Notes: a model not told the origin generated them from the letters alone. A stretch of 64,000 bases of DNA from Glebionis coronaria (GCA_025667525.1 CM046877.1:26626737-26690736), one strand, 5' to 3'. Numbered from the stretch's first letter, positions 1-11,559 are shown. A program made the numbers and translations.

Positions 1-1494
1 TGTAAATCAACAATGGTGTAATCTAGGACATGCTTGCGTTCATCACTATCAGACATAGATAAAAGCCTGTGTACCTTTTTCATTATGATGTCAACCCATT
101 GTCCTGATCTTGCATCACCTTTACCAACAACTGGTTCATCCTCAGCTATAGCCATGAAAGCCCTGACTCTAGTAGTATCTTCCTCATCTGAAGTCAGTGG
201 CTCATTATTCCAATCATAAGCTTCAACTACCAACCCTTTCTCTGTCTTTTTATCACCTCCCTTCTTCTTAGACAGAGCTTCAAGCTTCAAATTCATATGT
301 TTTAACTCATCTTTAAGTGCCTTGTACTTGTTTTTGTAATCCTTCTTCTCATTGTCTGATGAATTGGATTGGTGGGATGAGTTGTTGTGTTGTTTGAACT
401 TGTAAGGTCTGGAGGAAGATGATGGATAAGAAGGTGAGGATGTCTTTGTGGAAGGACAGTCTTTTTGGAAGTGTCCAAGCTTTCCACAGGCAAAGCAAGT
501 TTCTTTTGATCTGTCTGTTTGTTTACTAGCTGATCCTATTCTCCCTGATCTTTTGAAGAATCTTCTTTTGTTGGCTAGCAAGGCTCTTTCATGAAACTAT
601 GCATTAAGGTCTGTTAAGAACTCTTGGCTGCTGCGAGTGTCTTCTTCAACATCAGAGTCGCTGTCATGAGGATGTGGTGCAGAGATCAAGGCTTTGGAAG
701 ATGCTCCTTGAACTATAAATCTTTCAGTCTCTGACTTGTAAATAGTATCAATCAGCCCTTCTTCATAATTATACTTTCCATAAAGCTGAGCTAAGGTGTC
801 ATTCTTGATTGAGTTATTTGCTCTCTGAGTCTGATTCATACTCAACCACTTTCTTGGAAGGCTGTTGACAAATGTGGCATTAATCTCAGCTTGACCAATG
901 GTGACATCATTCATTGCTAGGTTATTGAGAAGAATCTTCAACCTTGTATAGGTTTGTTGAACCTTTTCACCTTCAAGTGATTTGAAGGCATTGAACTGAA
1001 GTCTGAGAGCTTGAATCTTTATTTCTCTTGTTTCAGAGGGTCCTTCATGGCCAAGGATGAGGTCTGTCCACATTTGCTTGGCTGTGGGACATTGAATGAC
1101 AGACTTCATGATGTGTTTGGGAAGACAGGATATAATGATGCTTTTGAGACGTTTATCTTGGTTTGCCAGTTTTCTATCAGCTGGATTCCATTGTTTGAGA
1201 GGTTTGGGAAGAGGGTTTTCTTCAGTGGAGGTAAGTGCCATGGGAACATAAGGACCATTTTCTAAAATTTCTAGAAGAAATGGTTCAAGTCCATCGAGAT
1301 ATACAAGAAATTGACTCTTCTAGCTAGCAAAATATTCTTCATCAAAGACTGGTACACTTGTGACATGTGATCCACCTCTTGAGTCAAGAAGTTGGGGTAG
1401 ATCATCGTCATTGGGAGGAGTGGTGAGTCTTGGTGAAGATGGTGTTGCAGAAGGTGAATGTGGTGGGTTAGAAGTTTCTGGCATGGTGGATCTT
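1..1494 (-). pseudogene. Copia retrotransposon gag, 5' part, with stops
   Basis: Minus-strand gag (UBN2-type nucleocapsid/capsid precursor) of a Ty1/Copia element that runs off the left edge of the window, where pol would lie. The likely ATG is at 1494. A proline-rich N-terminus is followed by the conserved YLDGLEPFLLEILENGPYVP stretch and the UBN2 region at 1241-597. A CCHC zinc knuckle (CFACGKLGHFQKDC) lies near 500-460, and a charged coiled-coil-like segment continues to position 1. Two in-frame stops break it: TAG at 1320-1322 and TAG at 597-599. Reading continues in the same frame after each, so this is a decayed copy. Family assignment is confident; lineage is not assigned. Confidence 0.9.
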
Positions 1495-1544
1495 GATTAT
1501 AAAACAAAGAACGATGTTTCTTGAAGGTTTTAATATCAAACACC

Positions 1545-1556
1545 GCTTTGATACCA
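1545..1556 (-). other. Primer-binding site, initiator Met-tRNA type
   Basis: On the minus strand this reads TGGTATCAAAGC, two bases downstream of the CA end of the 5' LTR. It matches the usual Met-tRNA primer site TGGTATCAGAGC with one change. It fixes the element's orientation as minus. Confidence 0.85.
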
Positions 1557-1558
1557 AT

Positions 1559-2304
1559 TGAAAGTCCCTAATCAATGCTAGAAACTCTAAACTTAGCTAA
1601 TCAACACAAGTTATTACTTTTCAAACGTAATCTTATTATTGTATAATAAAGAATTACAAGTGTTATGGATAACACCGTTTGATGACAATGTGTTGTGCAC
1701 ACTTTGAACAACTATAAACCTTAACTTATGAATACAGTCGCAGCTGTTTGATTCTATAAGTTCTAAGCCTTAATGTTATGAATATACTCAAAGTGTTGAG
1801 AATTAATGCTTGGATACACATCCTATTTATAGTGATACGGGGTTGACCTAAATAGAACTTGATGGTGACTACACAAGATTTTCACTTTTCAGACATCAGT
1901 CACATGATGCTCTTCTATTCTTGGTAGTCTGCCATTATGCTTTAAGGAAACAGTTCTTGAAACAGTTTCCATTTTCTTCATTGTCTCGAACACACAAATG
2001 GCATGTCCAAAGTGTGTTGAGTGTTAACAGGGTATTGCCACCCTTGTTAACCCTCAACCCCTCAGAGTCCCTCATACATCTTGGCTGTTATCCATCACAG
2101 CCAATGAGTATGTCTTCAAGTAATCTTTGACTTCCTTGACAATGTCTCTGACATAGACTCATCTGAGGTTGCTCACAGGGACTTGGATCTATGTGAGTCT
2201 TGCGATACTTGCCTGCCTCCTAGGCACAGGCAAGGGACTATCTTAACAGCTTAATTATGTTTAAATCTATGATCAGGGAATCTAACCAACTTAGATTCCC
2301 AACA
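1559..2304 (-). repeat. 5' LTR of the Copia element at the left edge
   Basis: 746 bp bounded by TG and CA. On the minus strand it begins TGTTGGGAATCTAAG and ends in GGGACTTTCA, directly before the primer-binding site. The partner LTR is outside the window, so age and target-site duplication cannot be checked. The sequence beyond the outer end starts ATCTT, one half of a possible 5 bp target duplication. Confidence 0.85.
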
Positions 2305-2780
2305 ATCTTCAATCTCCGAATTAATGGGGAATTAATTTCCCATGCGTGTGTATCACGCGCCTTTATCTAGATAAAGCCCCAATATTGATTGTGAAATTAG
2401 GGTTTGGGTAAACAGTGATTGACTGGTTTATTATTTACAAGTTTGGTGAGAGAGAATAAGGGATGAAGACATGGGAAATATCGAAGGGTGATTAATTGTG
2501 TGTGGTGGATGGTTTGTAAATGAACAGTTTGACTGAATAAATAACAAAACGTTTAATATTTTGTCTTTTTCATAGCAACTCGTTTGACCCATTATACTTT
2601 CACTTTTCATAACTTAAGCAATGATGTGGGCTTGTGGCCCAAATGAACTCAATCCGTTCCTTAATCAATGATTTTTGGGCTTTATTTTGGGCTTATGGTT
2701 AAAAGTGGATAACTTGTTTTCACAATTGGGCGTTTGGGCCCATAAATCCAAATGTGGGACCCACAAGCCCAAATAACTTC
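2305..2780 (-). promoter_or_regulatory. Promoter-like region cut by the Copia insertion
   Basis: Read on the minus strand, a cluster of GGGCC/TGGGC-type site II motifs (2610-2770) precedes an AAACCCTAA telo-box (near 2400) and a pyrimidine-rich leader-like stretch. Site II plus telo-box is the usual arrangement in plant promoters of translation and organelle genes. The transcript would run leftwards, and the Copia LTR begins at 2304, so the gene's first exon is probably separated from its promoter or lost. No coding sequence is recognisable. Inference only. Confidence 0.4.
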
Positions 2781-5329
2781 ATTTAGATTAAAATCCACTA
2801 AAACGAACTCGTTTTTGGCTTTGACGATCTTTTCTTCAATCTCGTGTCGTTTTCGCCGGTTTTCGTGAACTTCGGTACCTACACACATCAAACGACAAAC
2901 AAACGAATACAAGGCCAATTTCATACAATTAATGCATATATTCATTGTTTATTGATATAACTGATATGAGTATTTTAGCTCATATCATCCTATTTTAGGC
3001 ATTCTATAGCCTCTAACCATAACCTATTTATATAGAATGTAGCATTAACCATAAGTTTTTCTTCGTGATAAAACTTTATCTAAAATATTATAGCTACAGT
3101 TAAAGCATCCTAGGTTATAGCTACAGTTAATCCTCAATGCATGCATAAAACACTTGAAACTAACAGCTTTCACCAAAATGGTGCATAATTTCAAGATTGA
3201 CTCCTAAGGAGACCATAATATGGTTGAGTCTGTAGTTGTACTACAATTCACTTTCTTAAGTTGTACTTTGATCTAGATTGTACAATTTCGCACGTTGAGG
3301 AATCCATAAAGGCCAAGTCGATGCTTATTTTATTCAGACGGGTAATTTCCTATTTTTCTACTACGACAATTTCATATGAACTTTACAGTGCAAAAACTAT
3401 GCTACCGAGACCTATTTTCCTTTGACATGCCACTTATTTGACGACAAATATCACAAAATTCTTAAAGGTTTTGCACAGTGTTTCTGCAAACCATCTCTAA
3501 GTAACTTAAAGCTTCTACCAAAGATTGCTTGGAATATATCAATATTCCAAACTATTTTCCAAATATACAGCTAATACGAATAGTCCATCTTAAATGTGGC
3601 TATTGGTGTATATATTGTTTATAATATTAATTTTCTCATCAATTTATCAAATTCAGGACGGGTATTTGCCTATTTGGCTACTTAGACTAATTTCCAATGA
3701 AATGAGCCATAAACATTAAAGGGTATATTGCTTATTTGGCTACTTAGAAATCAGTATGCACACTGTTTTTCAGGAAATGAACCATAAACAATAAGCATTA
3801 AATAAACTTTATCACAAAGAAACAAAAGTAGTCTCACAAACCATTAGAGAATTAACCTTTGATCACACCTCATCATTTCTAACAATCCACATGTATTTTT
3901 ATCGCATTGTGCCATACCATCTTAACCTACATAAAAAAATCAGAAAAAACTTATAAATAAGCTATATCTCAATAGAGGTCATGATTATCTAAAAATTTCT
4001 TTTATTAGAATTGGTGAAAGTAATATATGAAATTCAATAAGAAAACCATTAGTACACGACCCACTAATCCACCCAAGTTACCCAATATAGCTTCATGAGT
4101 GTTGTTTGTGGTACAAATGAGCTTAAAGTTTCCCCACTTGATCAGAACTCCTTGAAGAACTACACTTTCAAAACTAATCTATATAAAGTCGCATTCTACA
4201 TTAATATGTATAAAGTCGCATTCTACATTAATCTGTATAAAGTCTATTGAGGCCATTTTTGTACAGGTCAACACAAAACGGCGAAAGCCAGGGCAGGGTT
4301 AGCGTGAATATAATGATCTACGATGACAATCCTTGAACACTGGGATCAACTTTTGTATTGTTTCAACATCAATGCTATGGTTTAAAAAAAACTTGGAACT
4401 GCGTATTAGGAGCAGAAAAATTAAGACCTCAATAGCACATGTCGTGAATATTCTGGAAATATGCAGGGTTTATATCACATAGATTATACTATCTTTCAAA
4501 CAAAGGGTGCACCTTTGTTCTGATAGACTAATCGGAAACATCTTATTAAAAGGCTACAAATTATTTCTTAGAAAAAGGCTCAATCTTAAAAGAGTTACAG
4601 TGACTCATGCATGTTTCTAAACAAAAAAAATGCATTGGGGAGGATGATTGAAAGTGCTTCGAGTTGCTTCCTCATTATGCATCGCCATACCATCTGATAT
4701 TTTCTTGGCGACGTTGGTGTTTGGTTGTGCTATGACACATAATATGAAACTTTAGGCCTTCAAGTGATTTTCAAAATTCAACTTGTGATAACATTGCCTA
4801 TTAATAGATACTTTGGTGATCAAAATGAGTACCAATCCGCACAAAACTATCATTATTTCATTATCTAATTTCCTTGAACCTACGGTTTACAAATAAACAG
4901 CCATACTTATTTCAAAATGGTAGAATTTTCCTTAAATGAAATTGATATTATATGACCTACAAAAATATATTAAAGATGCCAAATCATTCTTTTTATCAAA
5001 ACCGAATAATAAAAATATATGTCTAATAAAAGGTTGATTTGGACCAACATGAAATGGTCGTCTCATGCATGTCATGATCTAAAATTGATATAAAACTTCT
5101 TTTAAGTTCAGCCAAATCAAAGAGGACCTACAAATATCACAAAATTACATTAAGTACAAACAAATTAAAAGTGGACGACTCTAATTCATGTTTGGTTCAT
5201 AGATACATTTAATCAAATAGTTTGTAGGCATACAAAATATAGACACAAATTAATACAGTAGAAAACTTTTTTGCATCAAACACCATAAACAAAAGAACCA
5301 ATCTCTGATTCAAATTGCAAGGAATTTAC
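2781..5329. other. AT-rich stretch, no gene recognised
   Basis: I see no supported coding sequence on either strand. Short ORFs lack any family signature. At 4176-4244 a 27 bp unit (TATAAAGTCGCATTCTACAT plus TAATNTG) is repeated about 2.5 times. The rest resembles intron or spacer sequence and may include further exons of the minus-strand transcript suggested at 5330-6362. Confidence 0.5.
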
Positions 5330-6362
5330 CTTCATCACCAACAATGTGTGATCTTCATTTTTTTCCCGGATTCTTTTTTAGACCGCTGCATCAACATCAA
5401 GTTAACTGTATATTGTCATTAATTTAAAAAATAAAAAATGAACATTTGAAAGATTACCCTGTTAAGTGTATGTTTTATGAATTAGATAAAAATAAAAAAC
5501 TTACCAAAAAGCATCAATGAAAGCTCACTGTTCTTGTTTCTGCAACAAAAAAAAGAAAAAATCAACAATAGAAGTAGGACTAAATATGAATTTTGCTTAT
5601 TAAGAACCACCCAAATTAATTGAGGTTATACTATTAAGTGTCTGGCATATGCTTTCTTGCAAAAGAACACGAAACCACTAAAAAGAGAGTTTCAGGATGA
5701 TTGGATTATGAATAGATTAGAGTGTGTGTTTTTTGGTAGTCATTAAAAGGCTTAACAATAAATCTTTGAGAGATTTTTGGTTTTTTTTATAAATATACAG
5801 ACATTTAATAGTATAACCACAATTAATTATTGTGAAAATACAATTAAATAGATGATTAAAATAAAGAACACATCAGCGTATGAGGATTTACAGAAAACCT
5901 TAATAAAAAGAAAACTTCAATAAAAACAATCCATTCGTCAAGCAATTGACAACAAAAAACTTACATGTTCTCCAATTGACACCATAAAAACAAATATTAT
6001 TTCCTGCAATTGACACCATGAAAATAAATGTTAACAATTATGCTATTGTAGGAATGGACATCAATCCATTCTATTCTATGGCAACATTACAACGATCAGC
6101 AATTAGATCAATGCTATTGCATGAATGGACCTAAATCCATTCAATTCTTGGCAGCATTGTAATGATCAGCAATCCATATTATTGTGCAAACAATTAGATC
6201 AATGCTGTTGCATGAATAGACCTAAATCCATCCAATTCTTGGCAGCATTACAAAGAAGGGGATGAAGAATAGAGTTTTTGGATCTAAGAGATTGCACAAA
6301 CATGGATGCCGAACACTTTGATTTTTGTGCTGCAGATATGGTGTGGGAGGGCTTTATATAGG
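5330..6362 (-). ncRNA. Candidate spliced minus-strand transcript with tiny exons
   Basis: A TATA motif (CCTATATAAAGC, 6362-6351 on the minus strand) is followed by three small segments each flanked by good splice sites: 6003-5965 (TTGCAG before, GTAAG after), 5539-5505 (GTTGCAG before, GTAAG after) and 5385-5330 (GATGCAG before, GTAAATT after). Joined in order they have no long open frame, so a noncoding transcript, or the untranslated 5' part of a gene extending left, fits best. The splice signals are directly visible. That they form one transcript is inference. Confidence 0.35.
6040..6252. repeat. Imperfect repeat, about three units
   Basis: Three imperfect copies of a unit containing TTGCATGAATGGACCTAAAT, CCAATTCTTGGCAGCATT and GATCAGCAAT, lying just downstream of the TATA motif at 6362 on the minus strand, so inside the candidate transcript leader. 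Confidence 0.6.
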
Positions 6363-6716
6363 TTTAAGGTTTAGATTATTTTAGGATATGAGCGTCAGGA
6401 ATCAAACACATAACGCGTTTTAATTTTAATGCCATAAAAATATTACTTAAAATAAATCCAGCGTTTTGAAAGTTTGTTTTTTAAAAAAAGTTTGAATTGC
6501 ACAAACAGACGTTCCCTTTGGATAAGTTAATTTAGGAAACTGTTTTATGAGTCGTGCATTAAAAATATTGTACATTGGAGTTATATTAGGAAACTAATTA
6601 ATTTTTTTGTGCTTTAAAATACTTGTAAATTATTTTGGTTTATTATATAAAATAGATTCTAAATAGTTATTTTAAAGATTTTTAACTATTGTAACAAAAG
6701 CTTTTTGAATGAGGTT

Positions 6717-8308
6717 TGTAGAAACTAGAAGGGAGGGTTGTATATTTTCTCTTCGATTGGCAACCAAATTAAAACTACTTTCAATTTGGTTTGTATCAAA
6801 ACTATCTTTTGCTTGAAGCTAAGTTGCATAATGATTAGGTTCAATTCAAATGCACTAGCAAAGATAATAGATAAGTGTAATGATAATGAAATAAGTAAAG
6901 AGTAAGGAAGGAGACAACCTAGTGGGAAGACACCAAGATTTATAGTGGTTCGACAACGAGGCTCTATCCTCGTTTCTACTCCACTCCTCGAGTACACCTA
7001 CTCGAGATTTCCACTATATCCACAAGCTCCCTTCTTGGCGGAGAAAACCTTACATCGTCGCTTACATTATTTTCCGACACTAAGCTAAATGTCGAGACCT
7101 AATCTTTAGCTAGGACCAATCAACACAACGTTGCCTACTTCACAATTTAACGACACAAGGCTAGATGTCGAGTTCTAATCTTAAGGTAGAACCAATCTTC
7201 ACGACGTTGCCTACTTCACCATTTTACGACACAAGGCTAGATGTCGAGTTCTAATCCAAAGCTAGAACCAATCTTCACGACTCTTCACTTTGAAGCTAAG
7301 TGAGAACTTCACACAACACAACTACTAATCACTTTCAAGTTTAGTGAGAACTCACAAGACACAACCACATCACTTTATAGTTTAGTGAGAACTACTAATC
7401 AAATCTATTATAACTCAACTAGACTTATCCAAGTACACACATGTAGCTTGGATTACACAACACAAATCCAAGCAAGCACATATGCAATGGATGTACACAA
7501 CATATCCAAGTATTCAAAAATAAATTGGATGAACACAACTAGTCCAAGTATTCATAAATAAAATAGATTAACACAAAACAAAAAGGGTATCATGATGAAT
7601 ATGACTAGCTCATAGATTCATCTTTATCACAATACTAGTGAGTGAGTGATCTTCTCATTGGACAAGGTAAAGGAGGGGATCAAGAGGATAATCATATGTA
7701 AACATCCTTAGCACTTTAAGTGATCATTTACTAATGATTATGCTATAGAAAATAGAAAGGGGGCTGCGAAAAACGTCCAAGAGGCTTGTTGGAAAATGAG
7801 ATTTGACCCACTATTTAAAGGAGACAATGTATAACAGATATATAACGACTATCTAGGCGCGGTACCTTATCTAGCCCGGCGGTTCCATATCGCTAGGGAA
7901 CCGCCTAGCTACTTAAGGTACTGCCCCTAGAGTACGCTCTGTTTTTTGTCTTTTAGTGGGGTAGGAATATCTGAGGTATTTGAAGCCTTCAAAGGATATT
8001 CTAATAGCATATGGAATATGCCATTTTCAAATTTTCATTTTCCATTTTAATAAAACATTTTCTAAAAAAGAAAGTTTATTAAAAAGTCTTTTGTCATATT
8101 AACAAAAGTGAGTTTTAAGGATAATCATTTTGATGATCACTAAGTATGATTAAGAAAGGTTAGTGATATGATTATTACCTTGATGATAGTGTTAGTTAAA
8201 TAATTCGTTTTGTGTTTTACACTAAATGTGTTGTATAGTTTGCTGTGATCAAAACTAAGAAAGATTAGTTAACACTAATAATGTTTTTAGGCATCACTTG
8301 CATTAACA
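6717..8308 (-). repeat. 3' LTR of the 9.5 kb element
   Basis: 1592 bp, minus strand, starting TGTTAATGCAAGTGATG and ending CTAGTTTCTACA. It carries the GC-rich nested palindrome at 7855-7930. TATA-like sequences (TTATATATCC and TTTAAATAG) lie just 3' of the palindrome on the minus strand, so the island sits immediately upstream of the probable LTR promoter core. Confidence 0.93.
7855..7930. promoter_or_regulatory. GC-rich nested palindrome, copy 1 (in LTR)
   Basis: The inner arms GGCGGTTCC and GGAACCGCC are perfect inverted repeats around a 10 bp loop. Outer arms GTACCTTA and TAAGGTAC enclose them. The same motif recurs at 9827, 11281, 13393 and 15785. It is strikingly GC-rich against the surrounding AT-rich DNA. 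Confidence 0.85.
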
Positions 8309-8322
8309 ATCTCCCCCTTTTT
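8309..8322 (-). other. Polypurine tract of the 9.5 kb element
   Basis: Minus strand AAAAAGGGGGAGAT, directly adjoining the start of the 3' LTR, where plus-strand DNA synthesis would be primed. Two further GGGGGAG tracts occur nearby, at about 8464-8488. Confidence 0.85.
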
Positions 8323-9132
8323 GATTACGACAAACGATAAACTCATTTACGTAAAAGCACAAAATATCGAATTATTAACTAGTTTATCACTATCATTTCT
8401 CCCCTTTGTCGTAGCAAAAAGGTTAGCATAAGTCTTTTGAAGAAAATCGGACTTTGCTAGTTGCTCCCCCTTGGTGGTTGCTCCCCCTTGCTTGGGGCAC
8501 CAAGTATGTGAGCTAAGGTGACATGCTACACAAAGGTTAGTAGAAAGAAAAGAAACACCAATGTATATATGATCACTACCTACTAAGTAACTTGAGATGG
8601 AGAGAGAGAAGAAATCTCAAATTAGAAGCAAGTATTTTGCTAAGTATGTCCAAAGAGGTAATTGACAAAATCAAGCTTCACTCCAATGAAGATGATAAAC
8701 TTGTCAATGGGTTAAAGTTTAGAATTGATGGAATCACCCATAAGCAATTGTAAAAGTTTACAATGATCAACTCAAAAGAGAACTAAGGAAATAACACACA
8801 AACAACACAAAGATTACATAAAAGAAAAGACATAACAAGGTAGATAGTCATATACACAATATGAGTATCTAAAGCAAAAAAAATATGGAAAATAAACCAC
8901 TAAGCATAAGCTATTCTAATAGTGATAATTTTCTAAGATTGCTTAAAAAATAAAAGACTCTAAAACAACTAAAGTAATAAAGACTCTAAGAGTAGTTAGT
9001 CCTTTAGTTGGAAAAATAAGACGACGATGCATCATTCGAAGTTTTGTCCACCAGGACGAAAACTTGGATAGGAGGTCGAGTGAGGAGGAATTCAAGGAAA
9101 TTTAACTTCTCATATACATGAGTAAGTTCAAT
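8323..9132. other. Interior of the 9.5 kb element, no gene
   Basis: AT-rich noncoding sequence between the polypurine tract and the first proline-rich ORF. It contains extra CTCCCCCTT (minus: AAGGGGGAG) motifs at 8401-8488. No other supported feature. Confidence 0.6.
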
Positions 9133-9558
9133 TTAATGAAATCGACAACAAGCACACGAGGATCCATGATGCAACACAAAATCGTTTGATGGGGGTAGGG
9201 CATCAAACTTAGGGTTTGGTGGTGGTGGGGTAATGGGGTAGGAAATGTTTTCACAATGCCTTGTGAGGTTTGGGAAGGTTGAAAGGTCATTGAGTTGAGG
9301 GGTGTTGAAGGATTGAGGTGGCGGGGGAACATTTTCTTTTGCTCCAGTGATGGGGTTAATGGTATAAGTCTCATTCCAATACTTGATTGGAGAGAAGGTA
9401 GGGTTTTTAGGTGGTTTGGAGGAAGATGGTTCATTCTTCTTAACCCAAATAGCTCGAACCGAGATTTTTAGTTTCTTTGAAAGCTTGGATGAGGAAGATT
9501 TGGGTGAGTGAGGTTGTGACAAAGAAATGTCAAGGTTAGGAATGGAGGAGTTAGGCAT
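9133..9558 (-). CDS. Proline/serine-rich protein 1 of the 9.5 kb element (unknown function)
   Basis: About 141 residues starting MPNSSIPNLD. The same frame stays open upstream, but there it only encodes a 28-30 bp tandem repeat, so I chose the ATG at 9558. The protein has a basic segment near residue 30 (KLSKKLKISVRAIW), a Pro-rich middle and a C-terminal HHGSSCACC motif. It resembles the second ORF of this element at both ends. After its stop, the downstream frame still encodes a FLLT-containing tail that matches the end of that ORF, so it may be a shortened paralogue. No known domain is recognised and I assign no function. A GC-rich palindrome lies about 270 bp upstream. Confidence 0.5.
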   Translation of the reverse strand: MPNSSIPNLDISLSQPHSPKSSSSKLSKKLKISVRAIWVKKNEPSSSKPPKNPTFSPIKYWNETYTINPITGAKENVPPPPQSFNTPQLNDLSTFPNLTRHCENISYPITPPPPNPKFDALPPSNDFVLHHGSSCACCRFH

Positions 9559-9680
9559 TGTGAGGGTGTGAGAATGAAATCTCAAGGTTGGGAAGGTGTG
9601 AGAATGAAATCTCAAGGTTGTGTGAGAATGAATTCTCAAGGTTGGGAAGGTGTGAGAATGAAATCTCAAGGTTGGGATAT
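9553..9680 (-). repeat. Tandem repeat upstream of proline-rich ORF 1
   Basis: About four copies of a 28-30 bp unit, CAACCTTGAGATTTCATTCT plus CACACCTTCC on the minus strand, with some copies shortened. They lie directly upstream of the chosen ATG. Confidence 0.85.
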
Positions 9681-9826
9681 AAGTAAAATATAATCAAGGT
9701 AAGAATTTGAACACAAAATGTGAAGTGTCAAGGAATGTTTAGCCAAACTGAGCAAACAAGGAATCTTGACAGGGTATAGGGTTTAAAGAATTTTGATCAA
9801 AAACGTGTCAAAAGACAGTTACTGTC

Positions 9827-9894
9827 CGCGGTACCTTATAGGGACCGGCGGTTCCTTACCACTTAAGGAACCGCGGGACTTTAAGGATCCGCGT
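9827..9894. promoter_or_regulatory. GC-rich palindrome, copy 2
   Basis: Inverted arms GCGGTTCCTTA and TTAAGGAACCGC around a short loop, flanked by GCGGTACCTTA on one side and AAGGATCCGCG on the other. It is upstream (minus strand) of proline-rich ORF 1. Confidence 0.85.
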
Positions 9895-10352
9895 GTAGTA
9901 GACTTGAAACCAAGTTTTTCCAGGGTTTTGAGAAAAACTAAGACTTTTTCAAAAAATTGCAAATCTTGGAATTTTACCTCTATTAGCACTTAATTATGCT
10001 AGGGTTGCATAAAAGCAACACATTCACAAAGAATGTCTTGAAACAGGGTGACAAAATAATTTAGATATCATTTTGAACCAATTTTAGTCAAGTTTTTAGA
10101 GGTTGTGATAGATTTAGGTTCAATTTTAATTTCAAATTAAAGTTGATTAATGTGCACATAAGAATAGGAACACATAAAGCTAAATCCATTAACTAACTTT
10201 ATGAAAAACTCATGAAGGAAGAAAGTACAATGACAAATAAAATGCAAGAACAACTAACTAATACAAAGTTAGCTTAATACTAGATCTAGATGAGTAGTCT
10301 TCTTTGGCTTGGTTTTGTTTAAAAAACTTATTAAGAAAAAAAAACTCATCAT
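9895..10352. other. Interior spacer, no gene
   Basis: AT-rich noncoding sequence between the palindrome at 9827 and the end of proline-rich ORF 2. The segment AAACCAAGTTTTTCCAG at about 9909 resembles AAACCAAGTTTTTCTAAG next to the palindrome at 13393, so similarity extends past the palindromes themselves. Confidence 0.5.
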
Positions 10353-11036
10353 TCATCTCCTAGGAGGAGGCATAGAGAACAAGGTAAGCAAGAACTCTTG
10401 CAACCTCCTATGTAGTCCAAACATCTCCATCCTAAGTTTATGGATGATGTAGTGGTTGTAGAGGCAACATGGACAATTAGGACCATGAGTCTCTTGAAAC
10501 CCATAGTAAGGATCACCCAAAAGGAGGGAAAGTGGGACACCCAAAATTGGAATGTTTGAGTTTGGTGGAGGTGGAGGAGGCATGTTCTCCAAGGGTGATG
10601 TGGATGAGAGTGGAGGCATGTTTCCCAAAGGCGAAATGGGTGAGTGTGGAGGTATGTTCTCCAAGGTTGGTGAAATGGGTGAGTTAGGAGGGGTAAATGG
10701 TGAAGTCACCAAGGTGTCATCAAAGTCATTCATAAAAGGAATGCTTTGGATTGGTTGGGGTTGTGTGGTCACATCCAAGGGTGCACTTGGAGTGAAGGGT
10801 GAAGAGAGCTCATTCATTCTTGAGTTGAATGAAGAGGATGTAGAACTAATGGAGTGGTTAGTACCATGGGTGGATGTTGTCTTGCATGGTGCAAGGGGTG
10901 GTGAAGGTGATGAGGGAATGAGGATTGGAACCATCTCATATTTGGGTGTGTGAAAGGGTGAGGAGTTAGGCTTGGGTACCTTAATCCTAATCTTAAGTGT
11001 TTTCCTTGGGGTGTTTGAGGTTTTTGTAGAAACCAT
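10353..11036 (-). CDS. Proline-rich protein 2 of the 9.5 kb element (unknown function)
   Basis: A 227-residue open frame beginning MVSTKTSNTP; the ATG is in good context (AACCATGG). N-terminal basic segment TLKIRIKVPKPN, then Ser/Thr/Pro-rich sequence with short repeats of the type ENMPPxSPISPLGNMPP, then PPPPPP, then HGPNCPCC, and a C-terminal helix-like segment with LHRRLQEFLLT. The order basic - Pro-rich - HGxxCxCC - FLLT is shared with ORF 1, so the two look like internal duplicates. The Cys/His cluster could bind metal, but this is only suggested by composition. The frame is intact, unlike the gag-like gene next door. Confidence 0.55.
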   Translation of the reverse strand: MVSTKTSNTPRKTLKIRIKVPKPNSSPFHTPKYEMVPILIPSSPSPPLAPCKTTSTHGTNHSISSTSSSFNSRMNELSSPFTPSAPLDVTTQPQPIQSIPFMNDFDDTLVTSPFTPPNSPISPTLENIPPHSPISPLGNMPPLSSTSPLENMPPPPPPNSNIPILGVPLSLLLGDPYYGFQETHGPNCPCCLYNHYIIHKLRMEMFGLHRRLQEFLLTLFSMPPPRR

Positions 11037-11280
11037 GGTTGGCAAGGGTGGTTTAAGGGTTAGGGAAGGATGTTTTGATGTGTGAAGAACATGACTAACA
11101 AGGTGGGTTTAAATGGGTGAGGGGATGATCCAAACTAGTAATGGGTTAAAATCATTTTAGGTGAATAATGAATTTAGGTAACCTAGTTTAGGAAATATGC
11201 AGGTTTTTGCAAAAAATCATGCAAAATTTACACAGATTTAAGAAAACAGTGTAAAGTAAAAGATTCTATCGGACACAGTG

Positions 11281-11349
11281 GCGGCGGTTCCTTATCTAGG
11301 ACCGGCGATTCCTTATCGATAAGGATCCGCGGGTCGATATGTAACCGCG
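11281..11349. promoter_or_regulatory. GC-rich palindrome, copy 3
   Basis: Contains GGCGGTTCCTTATCTAG and the near-perfect palindrome TTCCTTATCGATAAGGA followed by TCCGCGGG. It lies about 245 bp upstream (minus strand) of the ATG of proline-rich ORF 2. It is one of five related islands in this element. Confidence 0.85.
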
Positions 11350-11559
11350 ACCAGAGGTCTTTCAAAAATTTCACATCCCAAATTTTGGTTAACCTAGATT
11401 TGTACCAAAAGATTCACAAGCCAAAGTTAACTACTGATCAAAATCTAAGAAGCTAACTATCATAAGGAATGCACAAAGCTATGTAAATCACAAACATCAT
11501 GGCATAAACAATATTTAGGATCAAAATAAATAGTAATCCAAACAAGTAGTGTTAGAATA

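Noticed and set aside
2682..2945. 87-codon minus-strand frame
   Set aside because: No recognisable family. It overlaps promoter-like GGGCC motifs and is AT-rich; chance is sufficient.
10552..10953. Gly-rich plus-strand frame of 133 codons
   Set aside because: It is the antisense of the Pro-rich minus-strand ORF.
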